Notes under the pieces: generated by a model
Told to the model about the DNA's origin: nothing
The model's input: only the letters and a program-made list of their open reading frames with translations
Databases searched by the model: none
Shown here: in pieces, positions 1-7,477 of the stretch
Layout of the letters: each line of letters begins with the position of its first letter
Numbering within the stretch: position 1 is the first letter of the stretch
Assembly: GCA_051251645.1 (NCBI GenBank)
Contig: JBPOEY010000003.1
Span: 186,001 to 250,000, forward strand
DNA length: 64,000 nucleotides
Source of the DNA: Litorimonas sp051251645
GTDB lineage: Bacteria > Pseudomonadota > Alphaproteobacteria > Caulobacterales > Maricaulaceae
Direction: 5' to 3'
Translations under genes and position numbers: made by a program

Positions 1-22
1 CTTCGCGACGGAGTGCTTGGCT

Positions 23-1171
23 ATGGCGAATGATCTAAAACAAACGGCGCTCCACGACTTACATGTCGATTTGGGCGCGAAAATGGTGCCCTTCGCGGGC
101 TATAATATGCCCGTCCAATATCCGATGGGCGTGTTGGGAGAACATCTCCATACGCGCGAGGCCGCGGGCCTATTTGACGTTGGCCATATGGGTCAGGTTT
201 TTCTTGTTGCAGAAGACAAGACGTTTGCGACGGCGGCGAAAGCGTTAGAAAGGCTTGTGCCCGCCTCAATTTCTGATCTGGAGCCGGGACAACAGCGCTA
301 CACACAATTCCTCGATGATAAAGGCGGCATCCTCGATGATTTGATGGTCAGCCGGATCAATATGCCGGGTCACGATCACATGATCTATCTGGTCGTGAAT
401 GCGGGCTGTAAAGAGGCCGATTACGCCCATCTTCAAGCCAACATGCCCGCCGATGTGGCCGTGAATATCAAGGATGACACGCTCTCGCTCGTCGCGCTGC
501 AAGGGCCGATGGCGGTTGAGATCATCGCGCGGCTCAATCCTGATGTCGCCAAACTAATTTTCATGACCCACGGCGAGTTTGAGCTGCAGCTGCCAGACGG
601 GCCGATGTATGCGCATATTTCGCGGTCCGGTTATACGGGCGAAGACGGCGTGGAAGTTTCCGCCCATCACGACGATATGAAACGGCTTGTCGGCCATTTG
701 CTGACGCAAGACGGCGTTGCGCCCGTCGGCCTTGGCGCGCGCGATAGTTTGCGGCTCGAAGCCGGACTGTGTCTTTACGGCAATGATATCGACACGACGA
801 CGAGCCCGATCGAAGCCGGCTTAATCTGGTCCGTGCAAAAACATCGTCGTTCTGGCGAAGGTTACAAAGGCGCGGCGCGCGTGGCGGCCGACCTCAAGAT
901 CAAGACCCGGCGTCTGGTCGGCATTCAACCCGAAGGTCGCGCTCCCGCGCGCGGTCACACGGAAATTCAAGATCTTAACGGCAACCGCATTGGCGAAATC
1001 ACATCCGGCGGTTTCGGCCCGTCTGTCGGCGGTCCCGTCGCGATGGGGTATGTTGATGTCCCGCACAATAAAACCGGGACGCCAGTCTACCTCATCGTGC
1101 GCGGCAAAGCCTTGCCCGCAACGGTGACGAAACTTCCCTTCGTTCCGCACAATTATTTCCGAGGAGAATAA
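23..1171 (+). CDS. gcvT: glycine cleavage system T protein (aminomethyltransferase)
   Basis: T protein of the glycine cleavage complex. It takes the aminomethyl group from lipoylated GcvH and, with tetrahydrofolate, releases ammonia and makes methylene-THF. Family blocks are clear: FAGYNMPVQYPMG near residue 24, FDVGHMGQ near 52, RSGYTGEDGVE and GLGARDSLRLEAG in the middle, and a C-terminal barrel domain with ITSGGFGPSVGG. The 382-residue length is close to the usual 360-380. I chose the ATG at 23; a TTG at 17 is in frame two codons earlier, and the window edge hides most of the upstream region. It ends 3 bases before gcvH, so the two are co-transcribed. Confidence 0.97.
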   Translation: MANDLKQTALHDLHVDLGAKMVPFAGYNMPVQYPMGVLGEHLHTREAAGLFDVGHMGQVFLVAEDKTFATAAKALERLVPASISDLEPGQQRYTQFLDDKGGILDDLMVSRINMPGHDHMIYLVVNAGCKEADYAHLQANMPADVAVNIKDDTLSLVALQGPMAVEIIARLNPDVAKLIFMTHGEFELQLPDGPMYAHISRSGYTGEDGVEVSAHHDDMKRLVGHLLTQDGVAPVGLGARDSLRLEAGLCLYGNDIDTTTSPIEAGLIWSVQKHRRSGEGYKGAARVAADLKIKTRRLVGIQPEGRAPARGHTEIQDLNGNRIGEITSGGFGPSVGGPVAMGYVDVPHNKTGTPVYLIVRGKALPATVTKLPFVPHNYFRGE

Positions 1172-1174
1172 TCA

Positions 1175-1543
1175 ATGATGAAATATACAGAAAGCCACGA
1201 GTGGATAAAACTGGACGGTGATACAGCCACAGTCGGGATCAGCGATTACGCCGCCAAAGCGCTCGGCGATGTTGTCTTCGTCGAGCTGCCGGGTGTTGGC
1301 GATGAAGTTGATGCGGGCGGCGAGATCGCTGTGGTCGAGAGCGTCAAAGCCGCGTCTGAAGTTTACGCGCCCGTCGCGGGCGAAGTGACCGCCGTGAACG
1401 ACACGCTCGAAGGCGCGCCGGAAACCGTCAACGCGGCCCCGACTGAGGGTGGTTGGTTCGTGAAAATGACGGTCAGCGACACCAGCGCGCTCGACGCGTT
1501 GATGAGCGAAAAGGCCTATAAGGAATATTGCGAAGGGCTTTAG
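1175..1543 (+). CDS. gcvH: glycine cleavage system H protein (lipoyl carrier)
   Basis: Small carrier protein that shuttles the aminomethyl intermediate between the P, T and L proteins on a lipoyl arm. The 122-residue length is typical. The lipoylation site is visible as ESVKAASEVYAP with the modified lysine at residue 58, and the C-terminal GWFVKM segment is also family-like. The gene follows gcvT by 3 bases with an AGGAG ribosome site just before it. Unlike most alphaproteobacterial operons, gcvPA does not follow directly: a 132-base inverted repeat and small membrane genes lie between. Confidence 0.98.
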   Translation: MMKYTESHEWIKLDGDTATVGISDYAAKALGDVVFVELPGVGDEVDAGGEIAVVESVKAASEVYAPVAGEVTAVNDTLEGAPETVNAAPTEGGWFVKMTVSDTSALDALMSEKAYKEYCEGL

Positions 1544-1550
1544 GCTTATC

Positions 1551-1682
1551 TTTGGCCCCCTCCGCCGCTGCGCGGCACCTCCCCCATTGAGGGGGAGGGC
1601 GGTCTTTCGCGGAGCTCCCCACTTTTCCTCCCCCTCAATGGGGGAGGTGGCCGGAGCAACGCGGAGGTCAGAGGGGGCCAAA
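1551..1682. repeat. long GC-rich inverted repeat between gcvH and the next genes
   Basis: The outer arms match exactly (TTTGGCCCCCTC at 1551-1562 against GAGGGGGCCAAA at 1671-1682). Inner arms around CACCTCCCCCATTGAGGGGG and CCCCCTCAATGGGGGAGGTG also pair, giving nested hairpins. It starts 7 bases after the gcvH stop. It has the look of a dispersed palindromic intergenic element. It could attenuate transcription or stabilise the upstream mRNA, but no T-run follows the closing arm, so it is not a classical terminator. Confidence 0.85.
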
Positions 1683-1694
1683 GGAAACTAGATC

Positions 1695-1760
1695 ATGATA
1701 AACCTAACCTCATACCTTTTCGGCGCGCTGACCGTCCTTTTATGGAAAGCCACGCCATGA
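1695..1760 (+). CDS. possible 21-residue hydrophobic leader peptide
   Basis: ATG at 1695 opens a 21-codon frame (MINLTSYLFGALTVLLWKATP) that ends in TGA at 1758-1760, overlapping the ATG at 1757 of the next gene. An AAGGA ribosome-binding sequence lies at 1681-1685, at good spacing for this start, while the gene at 1757 has no obvious site of its own. The peptide could therefore be a coupling leader or a tiny single-helix membrane protein. Too short to judge by codon use, so this is tentative. Confidence 0.35.
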   Translation: MINLTSYLFGALTVLLWKATP

Positions 1761-1954
1761 ACCACCGTATCCTCCGTATTATCGCCTTGATCGCGGCTAT
1801 GATCGCGGCGCCAGCCGTTGCGGGGCTCGTCTACCTTGAGCCGCCTTGGCTTGATTTGATGGCGTCTGCGGCGATTGGCGTGGTGACAGGGCTAACAGTT
1901 CTGTTCATTTTCAAACGACTTCCCGTCGATGACCGTAAGGATAAGCATGAGTAA
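1757..1954 (+). CDS. small two-helix membrane protein inside the gcv operon
   Basis: A 65-residue protein with two predicted membrane segments (about residues 5-28 and 35-57) and a charged tail ending KDKHE. An ATG at 1742 would add five residues, but 1757 gives a normal hydrophobic N-terminus and overlaps the stop of the upstream 21-codon frame, suggesting coupling. Its 3' end overlaps the next gene by 8 bases. I do not recognise the family. The position between gcvH and gcvPA suggests co-transcription with glycine cleavage genes, but no function can be read from the sequence. Confidence 0.7.
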   Translation: MNHRILRIIALIAAMIAAPAVAGLVYLEPPWLDLMASAAIGVVTGLTVLFIFKRLPVDDRKDKHE

Positions 1955-2207
1955 TTCAGCTTTATCACGACTGCCGCGCGCGCTTCGGCTCGGGGTTTTC
2001 GGCGTCGTGCTCTTCATCGCATGGACCGCCTTGAAATGGGTCGTGCGGATTTATATGATTGTCTGGCTCGAAGGTCTTGGCGTGCCGCCCGGGGTAAGCT
2101 GGATCATCGCGTTCGGCACGGTCGCCGCCCTTCTTTTTGCCGCCGCTTACTTTCTGAAACCTTGGTTTGGTCGTCTGGTGAATGACGACAGCTCACAGGA
2201 TATTTAA
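1947..2207 (+). CDS. small membrane protein inside the gcv operon
   Basis: An 86-residue protein with two hydrophobic segments (about residues 14-38 and 48-70) separated by a short loop with GVPPG, ending in a polar tail. The ATG at 1947 has an AAGGA element upstream and overlaps the previous stop; the earlier in-frame start at 1929 would lie inside the preceding gene. It ends 1 base before gcvPA. No family recognised. The tight spacing on both sides argues that it is a real gene of the glycine cleavage transcript. Confidence 0.72.
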   Translation: MSNSALSRLPRALRLGVFGVVLFIAWTALKWVVRIYMIVWLEGLGVPPGVSWIIAFGTVAALLFAAAYFLKPWFGRLVNDDSSQDI

Positions 2208-2208
2208 C

Positions 2209-3555
2209 ATGCGTTACCTTCCCCTCACAGAGGCCGACCGCGCCGATATGCTCGCCGTCATTGGCGTGCCGAGCATTGATGATTTGTTCGAAGATGTGCC
2301 GACATCGGCGCGCCTCGACAGTCTCGTTGACCTGCCGAAACATCAGTCGGAACAAGCGGTTGAGCGCCATATGGGCAAGCTATCCGCCAAATCTGTCTCC
2401 GCCGGATCGGTGCCGTTCTTCTGCGGCGCGGGGGCCTACCGCCACCATATCCCCGCGACCGTCGATCACCTGATCCAGCGCTCTGAATTTCTGACGGCCT
2501 ACACGCCCTACCAGCCGGAAGTCAGCCAAGGCACGCTGATGAGCTTGTTCGAATTCCAATCCCAAGTCGCGCTTCTGACGGGCATGGATGTCGCCAATGC
2601 GTCCATGTATGACGGCTCCACGGCGTGTGCCGAGGCCGTCGTGATGGCGCACCGCGTTGCGCGCGGGAAGAAACCCAAAGCCGTGCTCGCACCTGGCTTG
2701 CACCCGCATTACGCCGCCGCGACACAGACGCTGGCGTCCACGCTCAGCATCCAAATTGATGAGCGCGACTGCCGTCCCGGCCGTGATGATCACGTCATCG
2801 ACCACATTAATGACGAGACGGCCTGCGTCGTCGTGCAATCGCCCAATGTGTTTGGCGAGATTATTGATCTGCGTCCGATTGCCGAAAAAGCCCATGCGCA
2901 CGGCGCGCTGCTGATCGCCGTCTTTACCGAACCTGTCGCGCTCGCTGCGATCACGCCGCCGGGTGAACAAGGCGCAGACATTGTTGTCGGCGAAGGGCAG
3001 GGGATCGGCGTCGGCCTGAACTTTGGCGGCCCGCATGTTGGCCTGTTCGCCTGTACACAAAAGCTAGTGCGGCAAATGCCGGGCCGGGTCTGCGGCGAAA
3101 CGATCGACGCCAATGGCGAGCGCGGCTTTGTGCTGACGCTGTCCACGCGCGAGCAACATATCCGCCGCGAAAAAGCGACGTCCAACATTTGCACCAATAG
3201 CGGCCTTTGTGCGCTGGCGTTCACGATCCACATGACGCTGCTCGGTGAAGCCGGGATCACGCGCCTCGCCGCGCTCAACCACGAAGCCGCCTGCGATCTC
3301 GCGGATCGGCTGGAGGGCATCGACGGCGTCGAGCTGGTCAATGACACCTTTTTCAACGAATTCACGCTGAAACTGCCCAAACCCGCCAATGACGTCGTCG
3401 ACGCGCTCGCCGCCAAAGGTATCCTCGGCGGCGTCCCGCTCACGCGGATACAGCCGGATGGCGATGAAAGCCTGCTGCTCGTCTGCGCGACGGAAACAAA
3501 TGACCCGGATGATTTCGCGGCCTTTGAAGCCGCTCTGAAGGAGGTGCTGGCATGA
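2209..3555 (+). CDS. gcvPA: glycine dehydrogenase (decarboxylating) subunit 1
   Basis: First half of the two-subunit P protein, which with GcvPB decarboxylates glycine using pyridoxal phosphate. The product starts MRYLPLTEADRADML and carries the family block FCGAGAYRHHIP near residue 75, followed by the YTPYQPEVSQGTLMSLFEFQ segment. Length 448 is typical. An upstream frame extension to 2182 lies inside the previous gene, so I chose ATG 2209, which has AGGA at 2197-2200. It overlaps gcvPB by 4 bases (ATGA), the usual arrangement for this subunit pair. Confidence 0.98.
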   Translation: MRYLPLTEADRADMLAVIGVPSIDDLFEDVPTSARLDSLVDLPKHQSEQAVERHMGKLSAKSVSAGSVPFFCGAGAYRHHIPATVDHLIQRSEFLTAYTPYQPEVSQGTLMSLFEFQSQVALLTGMDVANASMYDGSTACAEAVVMAHRVARGKKPKAVLAPGLHPHYAAATQTLASTLSIQIDERDCRPGRDDHVIDHINDETACVVVQSPNVFGEIIDLRPIAEKAHAHGALLIAVFTEPVALAAITPPGEQGADIVVGEGQGIGVGLNFGGPHVGLFACTQKLVRQMPGRVCGETIDANGERGFVLTLSTREQHIRREKATSNICTNSGLCALAFTIHMTLLGEAGITRLAALNHEAACDLADRLEGIDGVELVNDTFFNEFTLKLPKPANDVVDALAAKGILGGVPLTRIQPDGDESLLLVCATETNDPDDFAAFEAALKEVLA

Positions 3556-5150
3556 CCGACCCCGTAAACACACAACTCCGCTCGGCCCTCAATAACCAAG
3601 GGCGTCCGACGCGTCCGGTTGCGCCAGCAGCCTCTGTCGCGCCGCAAACTGTCTCTGGCAGCCAAGCGCTGAATCAGGCCGTGCAGCTGATCTTTGAAGT
3701 CGGTGATCTCGACACGACGGGGATTGACCTGCCGGAGCCGAAAGGCACTAAATCCCGCCTCGGCCCCCATGCGCGCCAAGGGACCATCGGTCTGCCCGGC
3801 CTGTCTGAGCCGGAAACCATGCGGCACTATGTGCGGCTGAGCCAAAAAAATTACGCCATCGACCTCGGCGTGTATCCGCTCGGCTCTTGCACGATGAAGC
3901 ATAATCCGCGGCTGAACGAGAAAGTCGCGCGCATGCCCGGCTTTGCCGATGTGCACCCGTTGCAACCGATTGCGACCGTGCAAGGCGCGCTCGAACTGAT
4001 GAGTGAGCTGTCGCACTGGCTGATGACGCTCTGTAATATGCCCGCCGTCGCGCTGACGCCCAAAGCGGGCGCACATGGCGAGCTGTGCGGGATGATGGCG
4101 ATCCGGGCGCGGCTCGACGCGGATGGCCAGACGCAGCGCCGCCGCGTCCTCGTGCCGGAATCTGCCCACGGCACCAATCCGGCGACCGCCGTGCAATGCG
4201 GCTTTACCGTCGATCAAATCCCGGCGTCCGGCGATGGCCGCGTCAATCTCGACGCGCTCAAAGCCCGGATCGATAGCAACCCGGACGATGTCGCGGGTAT
4301 CATGCTGACCAACCCCAATACGTGTGGCCTGTTCGAGCGCGATATTATCGAGATTGCCGATGCGATCCACGCGGCAGGCGGCTATTTCTATTGCGACGGG
4401 GCGAACTTTAACGCCCTCGTGGGCCGTGTGCGTCCGGGTGACCTCGGCGTCGATGCCATGCATATCAACCTGCACAAGACGTTCTCCACCCCGCATGGCG
4501 GCGGTGGTCCCGGCTCCGGCCCGACCGTGCTGTCCGATGCGCTCAAAGACCATGCGCCTGTGCCCTATGTGGTGCAAACGACAGAGGGCTACGATCTTGT
4601 CGAGACGCCGGATGAGGCCAGCTTCGGCCGCATGTGTGCCTTCCACGGGCAAATGGGCATGTATAGCCGCGCCCTGACATACATGATGAGCCACGGGTCC
4701 GACGGCCTGCGCCAAGCGACCGAGGACGCGGTCCTCAACGCCAACTATGTGCAAGCCAGCCTATCGGACGTGATGACGCCCGCGTTCGGTGGTGTCTGCA
4801 TGCACGAAGCCCTGTTCGATGACCGTTTCCTTAAGGACACCGGCGTCGATACGCTCGACTTCGCCAAAGCGATGATCGACGAGGGCTACCACCCGATGAC
4901 GATGTATTTCCCCCTCGTCGTCCACGGTGCAATGCTGATCGAGCCGACTGAGAGCGAGAGCAAGCAAGAGCTCGACCGCTTTATTGGGTCGATGCGCCAC
5001 TTGGCCGTGAAGGCGAAAGAGGGCGATGTGGAGATGTTCAAGCAGGCTCCGGTCTATGCACCAATGCGGCGGCTGGACGAAACACTTGCGGCACGGAAGC
5101 CTGTGCTGCGGTGGAGCGAGCCGGAGGATATTGGGTTGGCGGCGGAGTAG
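3552..5150 (+). CDS. gcvPB: glycine dehydrogenase (decarboxylating) subunit 2
   Basis: Second subunit of the P protein and carrier of the pyridoxal phosphate lysine. The cofactor motif NLHKTFSTPHGGGGPGSGP is present, with the lysine at about residue 309. The segment YPLGSCTMKHNPR near residue 110 is also diagnostic. The product is 532 residues, about the normal size; the first 40 residues are low-complexity and poorly conserved in appearance. It closes the gcv operon; no strong terminator hairpin is visible in the 62 bases that follow. Confidence 0.98.
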   Translation: MTDPVNTQLRSALNNQGRPTRPVAPAASVAPQTVSGSQALNQAVQLIFEVGDLDTTGIDLPEPKGTKSRLGPHARQGTIGLPGLSEPETMRHYVRLSQKNYAIDLGVYPLGSCTMKHNPRLNEKVARMPGFADVHPLQPIATVQGALELMSELSHWLMTLCNMPAVALTPKAGAHGELCGMMAIRARLDADGQTQRRRVLVPESAHGTNPATAVQCGFTVDQIPASGDGRVNLDALKARIDSNPDDVAGIMLTNPNTCGLFERDIIEIADAIHAAGGYFYCDGANFNALVGRVRPGDLGVDAMHINLHKTFSTPHGGGGPGSGPTVLSDALKDHAPVPYVVQTTEGYDLVETPDEASFGRMCAFHGQMGMYSRALTYMMSHGSDGLRQATEDAVLNANYVQASLSDVMTPAFGGVCMHEALFDDRFLKDTGVDTLDFAKAMIDEGYHPMTMYFPLVVHGAMLIEPTESESKQELDRFIGSMRHLAVKAKEGDVEMFKQAPVYAPMRRLDETLAARKPVLRWSEPEDIGLAAE

Positions 5151-5212
5151 GGGGTAAATATATTTTGCTCTCGTCCCTTTGCCGCGATCTGAATCGCAGT
5201 TAGGGTGCGAAA

Positions 5213-6511
5213 ATGTACGATACAATTATTCAACTGAAAGCTCTCGCTCAAAAAGCTTCGACGATGATGGATACATCAGACTATTCTGATGAACCTTTGA
5301 CGGTAGGGGGGTTCGCTAGGCCCGAGAAGGAAATTGCACGAGACTTTCGAAGACTTATAAATAAGGTTTCGTGGTTGTGTAGAGCTCCTAAATCTTTTGT
5401 TGCAAACAGCACTCATGAAGAACGAATGAGAATGTTGACAGCTTTCACCAACTTCGAAAGCTATCTACCACGCGATCTACGTCGGGCTTTTCCACATTTT
5501 GAAGCCATTTTGCCGCTTGTGCGTTCAACATATGTTGCGTCAAAGACAGTTTCGACAAAAGAAATAAAACTAAATTTTGACCGTCTTTCTTCTAGTTTGA
5601 ATTCGTTAGATGAAAAAATTGCTGAATCTGAGAGACTAAACGAAAGGGTTTCGGAAGAACTCTCGGCTGCTTCGTTAAATAAGGAAAAATTCGAAACGTT
5701 GCTCTCAGAACTTAGTTCACATGAATCACAACTTTCGGAAAATTCTAAGAGTGTTGCGGAGACACAGGCTAATGCACTTAAAGTTCTGCAAATTCAAAAT
5801 GAAAACTCTAGTGAAATAAAATCGCTGCTAGCCCAAGCCGAAGCAAGACTTGAAAGTATATCAAAGTTCTCATCGTCTATTGACGAAAGAGAAAGCCAAT
5901 TAGAACGTCAGCAGGCTTTGTCTGATGAATTCTCAGAGAAATTGGAAACATATAAAGAGAGTTTTGGTGAAATTGACGAAGAAGCCAAAACTATGATTTT
6001 AAATGCAAAACGAGCACTTCAGTTGACAACTGCTGAAGGTCTGAGTGCTTCTTTCTCAACCCGCTTAACCGCTATTCGATCAGATTGGACAAGATGGGTA
6101 TGGATCGGCGTTGCAGTCGCTAGCGTAATTGGTGTTGTCATCGTAGGCGCTTTATCTTTTAATAACGAAACGCTTTCTTTAGGGGCGTATTTAAGCAGAT
6201 TGACTATAACGACAGTGCTATTATCGTCGGCCGTTTTTTGCGCATCGCAATATGTAAAAATTTCAAATCTTGAAGAAGACTACGCATTTAAAAATGTAAT
6301 TGCTAAATCTATTGTGGGGTTCTCAGAACAGTTTTCCAACCCAACGGATAGTGACGAGCTTAAACTGTTTATCCAAACGGCTTTAGATCAAATGTTTCAG
6401 GACCCTCTTAGGTCTCGCAGAAAGGCTCGTAATACAGATGAAATAAAAGTGACTCCTGATGACCTTAAGGAGCTGATAGATTTGATAAAACAAGTTCGAT
6501 CAGGCGCTTAG
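5213..6511 (+). CDS. AT-rich coiled-coil protein with two membrane helices, unknown function
   Basis: A 432-residue protein of unknown function. Residues about 110-275 are heptad-like, rich in Glu, Ser, Leu and Lys, and probably form a long coiled coil. Two hydrophobic helices follow at about 295-316 and 324-346, then a 90-residue soluble tail. The segment LEEDYAFKNVIAKSIVGF just after the second helix looks like a conserved helical signature. Codon use (AAA, TTA, AAT, TCT) and base composition differ sharply from the neighbours, so it was probably acquired by transfer. It stands alone, downstream of gcvPB and upstream of a gene-free stretch. Related architectures occur in uncharacterised accessory genes of bacteria; no function is asserted. 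Confidence 0.85.
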   Translation: MYDTIIQLKALAQKASTMMDTSDYSDEPLTVGGFARPEKEIARDFRRLINKVSWLCRAPKSFVANSTHEERMRMLTAFTNFESYLPRDLRRAFPHFEAILPLVRSTYVASKTVSTKEIKLNFDRLSSSLNSLDEKIAESERLNERVSEELSAASLNKEKFETLLSELSSHESQLSENSKSVAETQANALKVLQIQNENSSEIKSLLAQAEARLESISKFSSSIDERESQLERQQALSDEFSEKLETYKESFGEIDEEAKTMILNAKRALQLTTAEGLSASFSTRLTAIRSDWTRWVWIGVAVASVIGVVIVGALSFNNETLSLGAYLSRLTITTVLLSSAVFCASQYVKISNLEEDYAFKNVIAKSIVGFSEQFSNPTDSDELKLFIQTALDQMFQDPLRSRRKARNTDEIKVTPDDLKELIDLIKQVRSGA

Positions 6512-6537
6512 TAGCTGAAACGTTGTGATGTAAGTTT

Positions 6538-7050
6538 TAATTCTTGAGAAAACCAATCCCCCCCTACAAAACCCATGCTCTTATACGCTCACCGCTGCTG
6601 GACACGGGGGAGGCATGCTCCTCGGCACAGTTGGACTCTTAGAGTTCTGGGCGGGGTTTGGTGGACGGACTGGTGTGTGAGGTCATGAGGCGCGCACGGG
6701 TCCATCTGACGATGCGACTGATGAGGACAATCGAATGAGTCACGAGCCGATTGAGGGTCTACGGATCACTCAAACGGTGCGCCTTCGATTGATCCGGGGA
6801 TTGGCAGAGGCAGGGTCGAAAGCCCTGTGCCTGTCTCGTCCCCTACGGCGTGCGCTCATCGCGGGCCGTCGGGTCACAGCGTGTTTGATCGGGTGTGTTC
6901 ACTGGGCGCGCGGACGGTGTTCGCTGTAAAATGGTATATTTTTATGTGTTTCCATCAGGGAGCACCGTCCGCGCTCGTGTCACTTTCACGAAATGTTGGT
7001 TGGCCGTGGCCTTGATGCGCGGTTGGACGTGGGGGCTTGGGCGGAACTCA
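6538..7050 (+). repeat. ~500-base intergenic element, copy 1 (related to 31025-31519)
   Basis: No convincing gene lies in this stretch. It aligns in order and in the same orientation with 31025-31519. Shared blocks include AATTCTT followed by an ATCCCC-rich run, GGACA-GGGGAG, GGGTCT, ATTGAT-C, TGTAAA, GGGAGC, CCGCGC, TCGTGTCA, TTCACGA, GCCG and a GATG-GCGGT-GGAC tail. A 12-base-pair stem pairs 6908-6919 with 6963-6974. Divergence between the copies is high, but block order and spacing are kept over about 500 bases. It could be a structured noncoding RNA or a dispersed mobile repeat. No RNase P, tmRNA or SRP RNA signature was found. Confidence 0.6.
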
Positions 7051-7068
7051 TCTCGTTCTTCGTCTCAG

Positions 7069-7161
7069 GCCGACTTGATCGGCCTGCCCATGGTGCAGTG
7101 GTTGAGCTAAATGCGTGGGAGCCGAGTCTTGGGCCATGGACCCGCCGATCAAGTCGGCGGG
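7069..7161. repeat. dyad repeat, copy A (related to 56519-56609)
   Basis: Left arm GCCGACTTGATCGGC-CTGCCCATGG and right arm CCATGGACCCGCCGATCAAGTCGGC form a near-perfect inverted repeat about 25 bases long on each side. Each arm is itself palindromic (GCCGA/TCGGC), so it can form a cruciform or a branched hairpin. A second copy with the same arms and an unrelated loop lies at 56519-56609. This looks like a dispersed intergenic palindrome. Confidence 0.85.
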
Positions 7162-7196
7162 AAGGGGCGAGTGGGGTAAACTCGCGTGTGCGGTTT

Positions 7197-7311
7197 CTTT
7201 ATCATCGCATGTTCGTCCTTTGGGACGAATGCCGATCGGCAAGGTTTGCGACGGCGCGCGTGGCGCGCCTTAGGCCCCTTCAACGCTCGGGCGAGGGGAC
7301 GCAAACCTGAA
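7197..7311 (+). ncRNA. candidate structured RNA upstream of the PHA depolymerase-like gene
   Basis: Two structures stand out. A hairpin pairs TTCGTCC with GGACGAA (7212-7229). Then a 9-base-pair closing stem (AGGTTTGCG at 7242-7250 with CGCAAACCT at 7300-7308) encloses two hairpins, GGCGCGC/GCGCGCC at 7253-7269 and CCCCT/AGGGG at 7275-7298, giving a three-way junction. It lies about 170 bases upstream of the next gene, so it could be a 5' leader element or a separate small RNA. I do not recognise a known riboswitch class. The rest of 7312-7477 shows only a ribosome-binding site. Confidence 0.3.
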
Positions 7312-7477
7312 TTAGAAACCTCATTCCAATCGCATATCTGTGTCTGTGATTTATCTTTTGCAATGAGGTCCGAACCCAATAGTGTGGAACCATAGATGGA
7401 TCGGGGCTTTTAGACTTCTGACCATTGGGATTTGGCCTGCCGAAATAAGGTTTGGAGGGCCAGGAAAGACCGTATTT

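Noticed and set aside
2790..4754. 654-codon open frame on the minus strand across gcvPA/gcvPB
   Set aside because: It is antisense to two strongly conserved genes; the translation is repetitive in Arg/His and without domain signals. High GC gives long antisense frames.
6538..7050. RNase P RNA, tmRNA or SRP RNA
   Set aside because: None of the diagnostic sequences (GAGGAAAGTCC, a resume codon with tag, or GGAAGGAAGC-like loop) is present in either copy of the element.
6735..7110. short plus-strand frames in the gene-free stretch
   Set aside because: No ribosome sites, no shared frame with the second element copy, and composition unlike coding DNA.
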